From positions 124,001 to 188,000 of the forward strand of contig CALYLW010000335.1 of NCBI GenBank assembly GCA_944989445.1: a DNA stretch of 64,000 nucleotides. Reading direction: 5' to 3'. The position numbers and the translations under genes are program-made. Source of the DNA: Ampullaceana balthica (taxonomy: Eukaryota; Mollusca; Gastropoda; Lymnaeidae). This document shows positions 1-9,600 of this stretch, in pieces; positions within the stretch are counted from its first letter, which is position 1, and every line of letters starts with the position of its first letter. Below the pieces are notes generated by a model. That model was not told where the DNA came from. It was given only the letters and a program-made list of their open reading frames with translations, and made no database searches.

Positions 1-318
1 CTGGGCCTCTAGACAACCAACTGGTCAGTTTCCTTACCTTGTTGACACTATCTGGATAGTGCTGGGCCTCTAGACAACCAACTGGTCAGTTTCCTTACCT
101 TGTTGACACTATCTGGATAGTGCTGGGCCTCTAGACAACCAACTGGTCAGTTTCCTTACCTTGTTGACACTATCTGGATAGTGCTGGGCCTCTAGACAAC
201 CAACTGGTCAGTTTCCTTACCTTGTTGACACTATCTGGATAGTGCTGGGCCTCTAGACAACCAACTGGTCAGTTTCCTTACCTTGTTGACACTATCTGGA
301 TAGTGCTGGGCCTCTAGA
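1..318 (-). repeat. 61-bp minisatellite built from a GALM exon/intron junction
   Basis: About five units of exactly 61 bp, continuing off the window at position 1. On the minus strand each unit holds the last twelve codons of the GALM exon ([12 protein letters not shown]), the donor GTAAGG, and about 20 bases of intron. The unit therefore repeats a complete 5' splice site every 61 bp (GT at 281-280, 220-219, 159-158 and so on). The exon-proximal donor is the one that keeps the normal exon end. Because 61 is not a multiple of three and the read-through meets TAG, use of a distal donor would truncate the protein. Confidence 0.93.
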
Positions 319-453
319 CAAAAAGCAGCAAACTTCCCATAAGCTGCTCCTCCTTTACCCGTCATGCTTGCCATGAAGAATGCTGTGTAGAACTGAATGC
401 CTGGTTCATTGGTCAGGACGTCCATGTAACGGCCAGACAGCGGATTCTCAACT
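282..453 (-). CDS. GALM copy 1, coding exon 7 (172 bp), penultimate
   Basis: Acceptor AAATACAG at 454 upward, donor GTAAGG at 281 downward. It encodes [20 protein letters not shown], then [20 protein letters not shown] and [17 protein letters not shown]. The Glu of FCLEAQ is the catalytic base. It ends in phase 0 where the family continues with a short C-terminal exon, which is outside the window. Its 3' end is the source of the 61-bp minisatellite. Confidence 0.92.
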
Positions 454-3400
454 CTGTATTTACATTGAATGATATTATTGTCTTGAAGGCCATACTAACC
501 GTTTCACTTTTCTTCCACAGTACACAAACAAACAGGTCTAACTTGATAAATTAGTGCATGAGATACCAAAATATTTCTAAAATAGTGTCAATGATGTAGG
601 GCCTGAACAAACCAGGGAAACCAAAACACTATCAACATAAAATAAAAATGCCATACTAGATATAAACGATGGATAAGTTTAGGAGGTAATAATCTTCTGT
701 ATAGACGGAGCGTCTGTTATATATAAATTATTATATAAGTTAATATAAAATAACATTTTTTAAAATAAAATTTCTGGAGAATATGAAATAAAAAAAAGAT
801 AAGATTTCTGAAAGAGATTGAGTGCAAACACTAACACTTGAATTACTTGCTGTACTTGTTATACTTTCTATACTTGCTATAAAAAAAAGCAGTCATCTCA
901 AATTACTTTGCAATCAGTTTGAGTTCTCCATTGTTGCTCAAGCAAAAGTTGTTATCAAAACCTCGTCCTCCATTAACAAGTTCTAAACGGTCCCCCAGAC
1001 GGACAGGTGTGCGGAGATCAAACTCTGTCCCCGCCACAGGTCTAACATCACCTGTGAAAATAGTTCAACGTTAGCATTTTTAGTCACGTTAATGAGACCT
1101 GCCCAGTACTTCCACAGACTTATTGAACATCTACACCATTTGAGATAACAAATATATTAACTCTTTTTCTTCGGATCAACGCTACCATCGTGGATTTTAA
1201 AAAGACGCTTTTGACGGATCGACGATAGGAGCGTCAAGTTATTAAAAGTGGATTGTTTCGTTTCTTTTCTTAGCTATTTAACTCAAATTAGTTTTAATGT
1301 AATCTAGAATGATTTCCCTTGAATAAAAAAGTCAGAAATTCTTTCTTTGAATGTGTTTTCACTGCAAAAGAAGCGCTTGAAATGCTTTTTTTAATTTTCG
1401 TTTTTACGTTTGTTTAAAAACATGGATATTCAACCAGGGCATCTGGTTATCGGTCTAGTATTATTTTAAATACTACAATAATGAACAAGAAAAAGGTATT
1501 CTTTTTTTATGATGATTCAGATAGTAATTTTAAATTGACGATGAATCATACGCCTAGAGCTAGTAGTTGTAATGAAATTGACAATGAAGTTGACAAGTCA
1601 TCTGTTGAGAAACAACAAACCCCGCCCCTAATTTCTAGTTGCAATACATAGAATAGCTTCAAGCTCCATTGTAAACAGCACAATTTTCTTATTATTTTGC
1701 TGTATTGGTGACCATGAGCTCTAATGTTTTATTGGTTTGTTTTTTTAATGTGAAGTTATTTCTGTTTGCTGTAAATATGAATAAAGTTCAGAAAAAATAC
1801 CATTTTCTTACATTTTGGTTAAAAATCTAGATTTTTGTGACTTAGAATGAGGTTTTTAAAAAAAATAAATTTGGTGTTTTAAATTTGTATTTTCACTAAA
1901 ACAAAATCATAATATTTTATGAAAATAAAGTCACAAGTCTGTGTTGCCTAAAAACATCATTCTTTTCCCTTTAATTCAATACAAAAGATATCATTATCTG
2001 TTAAAAATTATTAACATCGTAAGATAGCAAGGTAGCCCGCGACTAATTTCCAAATTAGATAATTCTGGCAGAATAAGGAAAATAATTCCGGAGAAAAAGA
2101 GTTAAATTTCACTTACAATATCTAGCAATTTATAAGCATAGTCTACCATTTATAGTAGGGAATATGAAACAGAGGATAAGAAGGAAGAACCTGAAAGAGA
2201 ACCAAATAATTTTTCCCCAATCCTGTTTTTTTTCATGATACCATATCAATCAACCTGATAACTGTTTTATAATACTCTCCATTAGACAACATTTCGGCTA
2301 CTCTTTCTCCATGAATAAAATAACCCTCCTAATACAGTAACTCAATAAGGAGAAGGTCTTTTAAATCATTGCTTGTGATGTACCAAAGGAAAAATTCATA
2401 CAGAAAACTAAGCTAGAATGTAGTTAAATATGGGTAAGAAGAGGGAACGAGGTGGAATGTAGTTAAATATGGGTAAGAAGAGGGAACGAGCTGGAATCTA
2501 GTTAAATATGGGTAAGAAGAGGGAACGAGCTGGAATGTAGTTAAATATGGGTAAGAAGAGGGTACGAGCTGGAAGTGAAGAAAAATTAAAGTGATAAAAC
2601 CTGTAGGAATGCTGTTATCATCTAAGGGCAGGTAACTGTCTGCGTTGATCGTGATGACATGGTCTTTGATGTGGCCAGTGGCCTGGTTTTACATGTTTCA
2701 AAAAATGTTAATTTATAGCAAAACTGAAACAAAGCAAACAATATAACAACTAAACAGAACACAATAAATAACTTTTTAAACAAACAACTTTAAAAAAAGC
2801 ATTTGCAGAAAACATTTGATAAACAAAATGTATATATTTCTACTTACATGTCCTGCGAGATTAAAATATGCGTGGTTGGTAAGGTTAATGGGTGTGGCCT
2901 TTGTGGTGGTGGCGCTGTAGTCAATGCTCAGTTGATTATCTTCATCAAAACCATAGACGACCTTGACTGACAGTTCCCCTGGATAGTTCTCCTCACCGTC
3001 ACCGCTCACGTATCTCAGGACCAGCTTTTCATTCTCTATGTTCACATCCCATATTTTCTAAAGACATTTCACACATAAATTTTAAGAGTATTATTATTAT
3101 TACAAGAAAGAAAGGACAAACATTTTTGTAGAGAGTTCTAGTTTGCACATAATATGAGATCACTTAAGTTTTAGATTGATTGCTTAGAAATATTGAATAT
3201 CTTATGAAAATTAAGCGCAAAAAGTGAAACTTTTATATTTTTTTAGTGGAGCTTTAACTCCTTTCAAAACAGCTTGATAGAAAGAGTGAAATACAAGTAG
3301 TTTTAATAACTCCTTCCTTCATATTAATCCTTTATTTCTAACTTGGATTATATATGTTTATTTATAAATATATATTTAGTTATATATATAAACAACTTGT

Positions 3401-6400
3401 GTATTACCCGTCAAAAATGACGGAAGTTTTCAAAATAAATACATTTCAGCTTAAATCTATTTATTTTGAAAAATTACACATCAGAACGTGACATACATTG
3501 AAAATTATGTATGTTGATGCAATCATTTAATCATATATAAAAACATGCCATTGCAATCATTTAATCATATATAAAAACATGCCATTGCAATCATTTAATC
3601 ATATATAAAAACATGCCATTGCAATCATTTAATCATATATAAAAACATGCCATTGCAATCATTTTATCATATATAAAAACATGCCATTGCAATCATTTAA
3701 TCATATATAAAAACATGCCATTGCAATCATTTAATCATATATAAAAACTAGGGCATAACCGAGTAGACAATTTCCACCGAGTACCGAGTCCGAGTATTTG
3801 GATGTACTATTTGCCGGATCCGGATACGAACCGAGTAGTAGCTGCGACTTAGGAGAGTACCATTTCTTTCATCATCATAAGTGCAAAGCCAAAACTGTTC
3901 GATGTTTTCATATAATCTAAATTCTAAAATAGCTAAATAATGTTTTACCTGTTATAACTTAATAATTAATTCATATTTTTAATTTGTAAAGGTAATGATA
4001 AAGTTAATGTTTTCCGCCAGTAAGTGGCATATATCTCTACAACCATTGCAGTCAGACGGAAGTATATTAGTATAATGGCCCAGGGTTGCCAGATTGTAAT
4101 TTGGGTAAAAGGCCAAACTGATGGCTAAAAATGGCCAAACTTATGTTATATGAAAAATGTCAACAAAAATGACGTCACGCACATAGGGGGCGGGAGGGGG
4201 TCACATATTTGTGGCGATGTATGACGAGGGGGAGGGTGCTTTTAAGAACTGCGACGTCATATTGGAAAGGGGTACGTTGGACGAGGGGTGGGGGAGGGGG
4301 AGTGAAAATACATTGAACAATCTTCCACAATCGCGTGTTGTCATTTATGGACGGCTCATAACGGCTGAATATAAGTTAACTATTTAAAAATGAAGGTAAA
4401 ACCAGGAGAAAAAGGGTAATAAATGTGTAAATGCCAATGTTCGTATATATAGTTGTACTCACAAAATAAATAGATTTTGATACTAACATACAAATTTGAA
4501 CATAACATATGAACAGGGTATTAGTTAGCCTGACAGGACGTAACACAACAGCGAACGTTTCGACAAAGAGCCTTCCTCAAAGAACAAATAGTACACAAGT
4601 AAAACGAATATAACGAAAGAATACAAAAAAAAACTTAGATGCAGTGAAATTCAATTAGAACAGTAGAGATGACATCTCTGGCTCTTTGCCGAAACGTTCG
4701 TTGTTTTGTTACGTCCTGTCAGGCTAACTAATGCCCTGTTTATATGTTATACATTTACCAATTTAAAAGCCTGGTTGCAGTCTCACCCCCATTATTTTAT
4801 TTAAATTTGAAAGAAAAGCTTCAGTTCATCCTTTTCCTCTAGACTGCTATATGCAGTATTATTATAAACTTTATCAGATGCTAAGTCATCAAGCAATCTT
4901 GGTGACATGACAAAGTCCTTACTGCATTTATTTTAAACAAAAGCTCAGCCCTGACTCTAACAATAGCGTCTAAAAGTGTGAGCTGCATTCTATATCTGGC
5001 TTTGTCTTAATAGCCTCTTTGTTAAACTTTTAAAAAACTTTTTAATGTCTAAAATATTCCAAAAAAGAAAATAATTAATAAGGTTATTGACTTATTGGCG
5101 AATTTTTGAATTTTATTTTTGTGATAAAGATTATTTTTATATATATTTTATATATTTTTATTATTTTTTAAGAAAAAGGCCAAAAAAGGCCAAAAAGCCA
5201 AACAAAATTTTTGAGGCCAAACCCTCTTAAAAAAGGCCAAATTTTGAGAATTTGGCCTTAAAAAGGCCAATATGGCAACCCTGTAATGGCCATCTTTTGA
5301 AAGAAAGTTAGACTATGTGTGACCCAGTAACAACTGGTTACGCCACCTGCGGAATGCTACTGAAATTATCGTGTCTTCTTTGCCAGCTGTTCAGTATTTA
5401 TTGAATTCCATTTTCTTAATTTTTATTTTTTATTTATTTTATTTTTTAGCTATTTGCATGTGTAATATTTGCCGAGGCGAATACTTCCGGATATTACCGA
5501 AAATCGTAATATTCGGCCGCGGCGAATGTCCGAGGCAATTTCCGGTTATGCCCTAATAAAAACATGCCATTGCAATCATTAATCATATATAAAAACATGC
5601 CATTGCAATCATTTAATCATATATAAAAACATGCCATTGCAATCATTTAATCATATATAAAAACATGCCATTGCAATCATTTAATCATATATAAAAACAT
5701 GCCATTGCAATCATTTAATCATATATAAAAACATGCCATTGCAATCATTTAATCATATATAAAAACATGCCATTGCAATCATTTAATCATATATAAAAAC
5801 ATGCCATTGCAATCATTTAATCATATATAAAAACATGCCATTGCAATCATTTAATCATATATAAAAACATGCCATTGCAATCATTTAATCATATATAAAA
5901 ACATGCCATTGAAATCATTTAATCATATATAAAAACATGCCATTGAAATAATTTATTCATATATAAAAACATGCCATTGAAATCATTATTAAAAGGATAT
6001 TTTATGGTTGTTTTATGTCTATGAAAATATTCTAAGCATTGAGTTTTAAATCAGGTCAAATTAATTCAGGTCCAATTAAATCAGGTCCATTTAAATCAGG
6101 TCCATTTGTGCTTATTGAGGTGGTAGGTGTCAGACTGGTTTAAACTGTGAGCACTGTCTGGAATCCCATCAAAAGCTTAAACAAATACAGTCGAACCCAC
6201 TTACCTCGAGCTCGGTTAGCTCGACCACCCCACTGACTCGACGTTTTTTATTGGAACCTTAAAATTCTCTCTTTGTCTTAGCATTTTCTCATCAGCTAAT
6301 TCGATTTTTCTAAGTCGCCGAAACCTAATACCTCGAGCACAAAAGAGGGCAAAATTTGCAACTTAACGTTGGTTAGCTCGATCCTTGTCGGTTCGCCTAG

Positions 6401-9050
6401 CAATGCATTTTTAGTTCAAAATAGGGTTGACATCTCGCTTTCTTCAAGACTTCCGGCTATTGTGTGATTCTACGAGATTTCAATAAAAATTACCGGATGT
6501 TATTATCTTCTTTCACTTTCGATCCATGTGTGAATTAGATGTATTCACCCCCGAGGTGCCCGTAAATCGGCATTAGCGATATTAAATCTGTCATTATTTC
6601 GCAGTGCATGTTAAATTATTATTAAACTTAATTCATTTTCTGATGCATTGATCATTTTATTTTTTAAGATAAACGAATATCTTTAGAAATGAAAATAAAG
6701 GTTTGTATCGAGAATCGACGGTGGTTTTTATATAATTAAATAAAAAATTATTTTTTTTTAAAAGTTTGTTGTTGCTTTGTTACCAGTAAGATACGTGACT
6801 GTGACACTAACACGCACATGACGGTGAAATCAAATCATTTTCTTAATATTCCAGTACATGTATATAATATTATTAATATACACATCATCACTTTTGTAGG
6901 TCGAATTCTGATAAGGAATGATTTTAAAACAAATTAGCTTAGACTTAGTTGCCGGCCGAGGTCTAACACACAGCGTGCTGTGATCAACGGTCAAGGCCGC
7001 AATAGTTTTATTTATATTATTACAAGACTGAGGAAATTCGAGAGCGTTCTGATAGTAACAGATATCCCGCACGTCAAAAGCATTAAACTTAAAATTACCA
7101 TAAGGATATGTTTTTTAATATATTTTTTTATTCGCTGATTCGACGGCATTGCAAACGCTAGCGGCTGTGACACGCGCCATGGGACTAGGCGAGGCGTAAA
7201 CTTTGACCTTTTACCGCATGCGCAGACAATTATAAACTGGTAACTTATTTTTAATTAAATGGAATCGAAACATGACAGAGACGTAATCAAAGTCCTTTAC
7301 TTCGGCATAAATATATATATATATATATAAATTCCCGATGAGTCATAACTTTTCCCGACTTTCAAGGCAGAGAAATTTTTTTTAAGAATTCCCGTCTTTT
7401 TCCTGTTTTCCTGAGTGGGAACCATGGTTATATTTAAATTTTAAACAGTCTTTAAAAACGAACGGTCATTACAACCTTAGGAAAGAGTGAAGAAATATTA
7501 GGGTTCCGATACGATTCCGATTAATCGTCCCATCACTAATTAACACTAACTAATAAATAATGTACATAAAGAAATTTCAAGCACATGTTAATATTTTGCC
7601 GCCATATTGTTTTCGTTTTAACTCGACCGGTTATCTCGACGCCATTTTTCATACCCCATTGCCGTCGACTTAACCGGTTTCGACTGTACATAACACAAGT
7701 GCATAACACAAGTACATAACACAAGTACATGACACAAGTACATAACACAATGGGACGCGGTGGTCGAGTGGCAGCGCACTGGACTGTCGTACCGATGGTC
7801 ACGGGTTCGAATCCGTGTGAAGGCAAGGGTTTGTTCCCGGGGCCTAGGGCGTCCCTGAGTCACCCCGCTCCGAATGGGTACCTAACACTACATGTAGTTA
7901 GGCGGCTGGGTAATGCGTGGAACCCACAAAGCCGTGGCCTGTGAATGCTGCATCACTTGCCAACAGATCATCTGTCATGGTCTGTGGACGCAACTATCTT
8001 CTGCATAGAAGGAGCGTCTGTATAGATAAGATAAGTACATAACATACACAGACATCTGGGTGGATGAGATGACCTTGGCTGGCAACTCATCTAAGAGAGA
8101 GAATACTCTGACCAGAAGCTTGTGTCCCATAAGGAGTATCACATTAAAACACAGAAAATTCCAACAACCTCCATGTAAAGGAGGCTCTGATGTGTTAATT
8201 ATGATTGAGGAAGAACGTTTATAAGCCATACATCAATTTTTTACAATTTTGTAAATTGTTGTAAATCATGGTAACTCTGGAAAATATTAATAGGCCCCTT
8301 GGATTTTTAACAGGGTGAATATATTTTTTATTCATAAATTTCAAAGATGAAAACTTCATTAGAGCATGATTCGTTAATTAAATAAGTAAAAAATAATTTC
8401 TAAATGTACCTTATTAAATCCTATTTTGCCACCATGCAAAGAATTCGGTCCATTATTTATAAAAAGATTGTAGTTTTTGCCATCTAAAGTAAATTGTCCG
8501 CCAGCTATTCTATTGGCTACTCTTCCAATAAGTGCTCCGAGATAGCCTGGTCTTTCTTCATAGTCTGAACATTTCACAAAGAAAAATGTAAAACAAGAAA
8601 TGTGTGGTCTTGTTCTTGATATTACATACTTTTCTTATTTTCTTAGACTATCTAATTTTTATTCTCTCTATTTCATAAGTGCATTTTAGCAAACAAATTT
8701 CAGGCCTGAAATCTAAACAAACAATTAATATAAAAAATGGGAGTATTGAAAAATGATAAATCCAAATTAAAATTTCCTATTTAACAATGATTGGCAAGAA
8801 AATACTGGGTAATTTATTAAAATTTAATAATTTTCTTAGTTTCAATTGGACCTGGGGTGTTTTTATAGGCACTATACTAGGCCCTGATCTTAAAAAACTT
8901 AAGCTATAGAGTTCCATACCTTCAACTTTGTCAAATCCAAGAGTGACATCTCCTAGTTTTCCATCTTTATCTGGTACATTTATTTCTGTAACTATTCCAC
9001 CGAGATCCAAAATCTTGACACTGGCACCTGAATGGTTTGTGAGAGTGTAT
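282..9050 (-). CDS. Aldose 1-epimerase (galactose mutarotase), copy 1, partial gene
   Basis: A cytosolic enzyme that interconverts alpha and beta anomers of galactose and glucose, feeding the Leloir pathway. Six exons read on the minus strand: 8920-9050, 8410-8564, 2848-3057, 2601-2682, 907-1051 and 282-453. All have AG/GT borders and compatible phases, giving about 298 residues of a family usually near 340. Family motifs are [16 protein letters not shown] (catalytic His), [12 protein letters not shown] (second His), GFDNNFCL (Asp) and [13 protein letters not shown] (catalytic Glu). The usual FDHNF reads FDNNF here. The first coding exon (about 20-25 residues) was not found above 9050, and the last exon lies beyond position 1. 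Introns carry many transposons. The gene looks intact but is incomplete in the window. Confidence 0.93.
907..1051 (-). CDS. GALM copy 1, coding exon 6 (145 bp)
   Basis: Acceptor TTTCACAG, donor GTAATT. It encodes [20 protein letters not shown], then [20 protein letters not shown] and NGELKLIAK across the junction. The motif GTxFDLRxP and the Asp of GFDxNFCL are family hallmarks. The residue after that Asp is Asn rather than the usual His. Copy 2 has Arg in place of the Gly of AGTEFD. Confidence 0.92.
1161..2101. mobile_element. piggyBac-like element in a GALM intron, non-autonomous, copy 1
   Basis: Bounded by TTAA at 1157-1160 and 2102-2105, the target duplication typical of piggyBac. Inverted ends are CTCTTTTTCTTCGGA and CTCTTTTTCTCCGGA (one mismatch in 15). 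A subterminal inverted pair (GGATCAACGCTACC and GGATCGACGATAGG) lies just inside the left end. At 941 bp it is too short for a transposase of about 500-600 codons. The same element is at the same place in copy 2 (35023-35969). Confidence 0.85.
1481..1651 (+). CDS. Small ORF (56 aa) inside the piggyBac-like element, copy 1
   Basis: Starts [18 protein letters not shown] and ends at TAG. The acidic, serine-rich start could be the remnant of a piggyBac transposase N-terminus, which is usually acidic, but no catalytic domain follows. It is followed by a GC-poor stretch containing AATAAA-like sequence (1781). Copy 2 keeps the ORF at 35335-35505 with a few substitutions. Function unknown; possibly only the 5' end of the parent transposase gene. 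Confidence 0.4.
   Translation: MNKKKVFFFYDDSDSNFKLTMNHTPRASSCNEIDNEVDKSSVEKQQTPPLISSCNT
2416..2572. repeat. 39-bp tandem repeat, four units (one unit in copy 2)
   Basis: Unit gaatgtagttaaatatgggt followed by aagaagagggaacgagctg, four near-identical copies in a GALM intron just beside the 82-bp exon. Copy 2 has a single unit at about 36289-36325, so this is an array expansion private to copy 1. Confidence 0.9.
2601..2682 (-). CDS. GALM copy 1, coding exon 5 (82 bp)
   Basis: Acceptor AAACCAG, donor GTTTTA. It encodes [20 protein letters not shown] and DDNSIPT, then one base of a Gly codon. This matches the family segment in which a histidine-containing loop precedes the YLP..D...IPTG motif. 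The donor has only GT plus T-rich sequence, so it is the weakest splice site of the set, but copy 2 has the same one. Confidence 0.9.
2848..3057 (-). CDS. GALM copy 1, coding exon 4 (210 bp)
   Basis: Acceptor TCTTTAG, donor GTAAGT, exactly 70 codons in phase 0. It starts [16 protein letters not shown] and contains [11 protein letters not shown], a typical mutarotase signature, then [13 protein letters not shown] with the second catalytic histidine. The intron upstream (3058-8409) is the most heavily invaded stretch of the gene. Copy 2 has Asp instead of Val in KLVLRY. Confidence 0.93.
3513..3748. repeat. 34-bp minisatellite, left part (about seven units)
   Basis: Unit gcaatcatttaatcatatat plus aaaaacatgccatt. 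The array is split by a transposon at 3749 and resumes at 5556. Copy 2 has a single related unit near 37670-37710. Confidence 0.92.
4081..5283. mobile_element. Second hAT-type element nested in the first
   Basis: Inverted ends CAGGGTTGCCA and an exact 8-bp target duplication taatggcc at 4073-4080 and 5284-5291. The subterminal zones are rich in the repeated motif AAAGGCCAAA on both sides, probably transposase-binding repeats. No transposase reading frame. It contains GC-rich blocks (4180-4300) and a hairpin element at 4497-4755. Confidence 0.88.
4497..4755. mobile_element. Hairpin (foldback) element nested in the second hAT element
   Basis: Long inverted arms around a centre of about 90 bp. 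Each arm contains CAGGGYATTAGTTAGCC, GACAGGACGTAACACAACA (or a close variant) and CGAACGTTTCG. A related element sits at 61681-61924. The flanking motif GCAGTCTCACCCCCATTA is shared by both, so the mobile unit is larger than the arms. Family not recognised. Confidence 0.75.
5556..5990. repeat. 34-bp minisatellite, right part (about 12-13 units)
   Basis: Continuation of the array interrupted by the hAT element. The first bases, ataaaaac (5556-5563), are the duplicated target site. Units near 5900-5985 show substitutions (gaaatcattt, gaaataattt) as expected at an array edge. Next to it (6045-6110) a short aaatcaggtccattt repeat occurs about four times. Confidence 0.92.
6188..7686. mobile_element. 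Tigger/pogo-like DNA transposon, non-autonomous (copy 1 only)
   Basis: Ends CAGTCGAACCCACTTA and, on the other side, CAGTCGAAACCGGTTAAG, flanked by duplicated TA. Copy 2 has the empty site with one TA (acaagTAcataac near 37920), which proves the boundaries. Inner terminal sequences (CTCGAGCTCGGTTA, GTCGAGATAACCGG) match the element inside the LINE (12766-14569) in the opposite orientation. No transposase ORF is visible in its 1.5 kb. Confidence 0.88.
7688..7747 (+). repeat. Short cataacacaagta tandem repeat next to the SINE
   Basis: About five degenerate 13-bp units of cataacacaagta between the Tigger-like element and the SINE. Copy 2 has about two. This AT-rich stretch was the SINE target. 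Confidence 0.75.
7748..8032 (+). mobile_element. tRNA-derived SINE (copy 1 only)
   Basis: An RNA polymerase III promoter is visible: A box TGGTCGAGTGG at 7761-7771 and B box GGTTCGAATCC at 7804-7814. The tRNA-like head is followed by a body containing GAATGGGTACCT, then a 3' end with ATCTTCTGCATAGAAGGAGC and GATAAGATAAG, the same hairpin and tail as the LINE at 10610-15482. Flanked by a 12-bp direct repeat aagtacataaca (7736-7747, 8033-8044). Absent from copy 2. It is not a functional tRNA gene. Confidence 0.88.
8410..8564 (-). CDS. GALM copy 1, coding exon 3 (155 bp)
   Basis: Acceptor GTTCAG and donor GTACAT. It encodes [20 protein letters not shown], then [18 protein letters not shown] and [14 protein letters not shown]. 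The His in NSLHGG is the first catalytic histidine of the family. GRVANRI is a strongly conserved sugar-binding loop. It ends in phase 0. Copy 2 differs by N to T in GKNYNL. Confidence 0.93.
8577..8919. other. Intron between GALM exons 2 and 3, no further feature
   Basis: AT-rich intron sequence, nearly identical in copy 2 (38471-38825). I see no repeat, gene or RNA in it. Confidence 0.7.
8920..9050 (-). CDS. GALM copy 1, coding exon 2 (131 bp)
   Basis: Acceptor TTTCAG at 9051-9056 and donor GTATGG from 8919 down. It enters in phase 2 (one base completes a codon) and leaves with one base of the next. It encodes [18 protein letters not shown] and continues through INVPDKDGK and VTLGFDKVE, the N-terminal beta-sandwich strands of the mutarotase fold. 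The preceding exon with the start codon is not identified. The in-frame ATG just upstream (9062-9064) lies in the polypyrimidine/acceptor region and is probably not the start. Confidence 0.9.
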
Positions 9051-9350
9051 CTGAAATTATACATGATTATAATTAATACTAAAATAGAAATGACTCACGA
9101 TAGAAAATAATAAAGAGAATTATTTTTGTTTGTCATGATTAAATCTATAACTTAAAGTATGCATATTCATCAACATTCTACTTGAAATTAAGTTTTTAAA
9201 TGTCAGGAGAGTGTTAGACAATCATACTGTGCTGGCAATTGTCCTGACTTCTTAACAAGGCGACTTAATTGCAGAAATGTTTACTTTTAGAAGTAGCCAA
9301 CTGAATTTGAAAAAAATTACAGATTTTAAAAACAATACTAGAAAATATCA

Positions 9351-9600
9351 ACCTGAGACTGGTAAATCAGTCAAACTAGAGAATAAATATTTGTGTTTCC
9401 AGTCATTTCCTGGTAAAAATATTAGAATAAACCTGAGACTGGTAAATCAGTCAAACTAGAGAATAAATATTTGTGCTTCCAGTCATTTCCTGGTAAAAAT
9501 ATTAGAATCAACTTGAGACTGGTAAATCAGTCAAACTAGAGAATAAATATTTGTGTTTGCAGCCATTTCCTGGTAAAAATATAAGAATCAACCTGAGACT
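9351..9600. repeat. 80-bp tandem repeat, three units (one in copy 2)
   Basis: Unit begins acctgagactggtaaatcag and contains gtcatttcctggtaaaaat. Starts at 9351, 9431 and 9511, with the beginning of a fourth at 9591. Copy 2 retains only about one unit (39260-39350). A 60-codon plus-strand ORF here is an accident of the repeat. Confidence 0.9.

Larger units (their letters stand above)
3749..5555. mobile_element. hAT-type transposon inserted in the 34-bp array (copy 1 only)
   Basis: Inverted ends TAGGGCATAACCG, with an exact 8-bp target duplication ataaaaac at 3741-3748 and 5556-5563, which is the hAT signature. Only a 61-codon ORF of no recognisable type (5371-5556) lies inside, so it is non-autonomous. 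About two thirds of its length is a second element (4081-5283) that landed in it. Absent from copy 2. Confidence 0.88.

Noticed and set aside
7748..7830. Functional tRNA gene
   Set aside because: Pol III boxes are present, but the acceptor stem does not close and a SINE body with a LINE-like tail follows, flanked by target repeats.
9272..9459. Plus-strand ORF with repeated NLRLVNQS-like words
   Set aside because: It is a by-product of the 80-bp repeat and is broken in copy 2.
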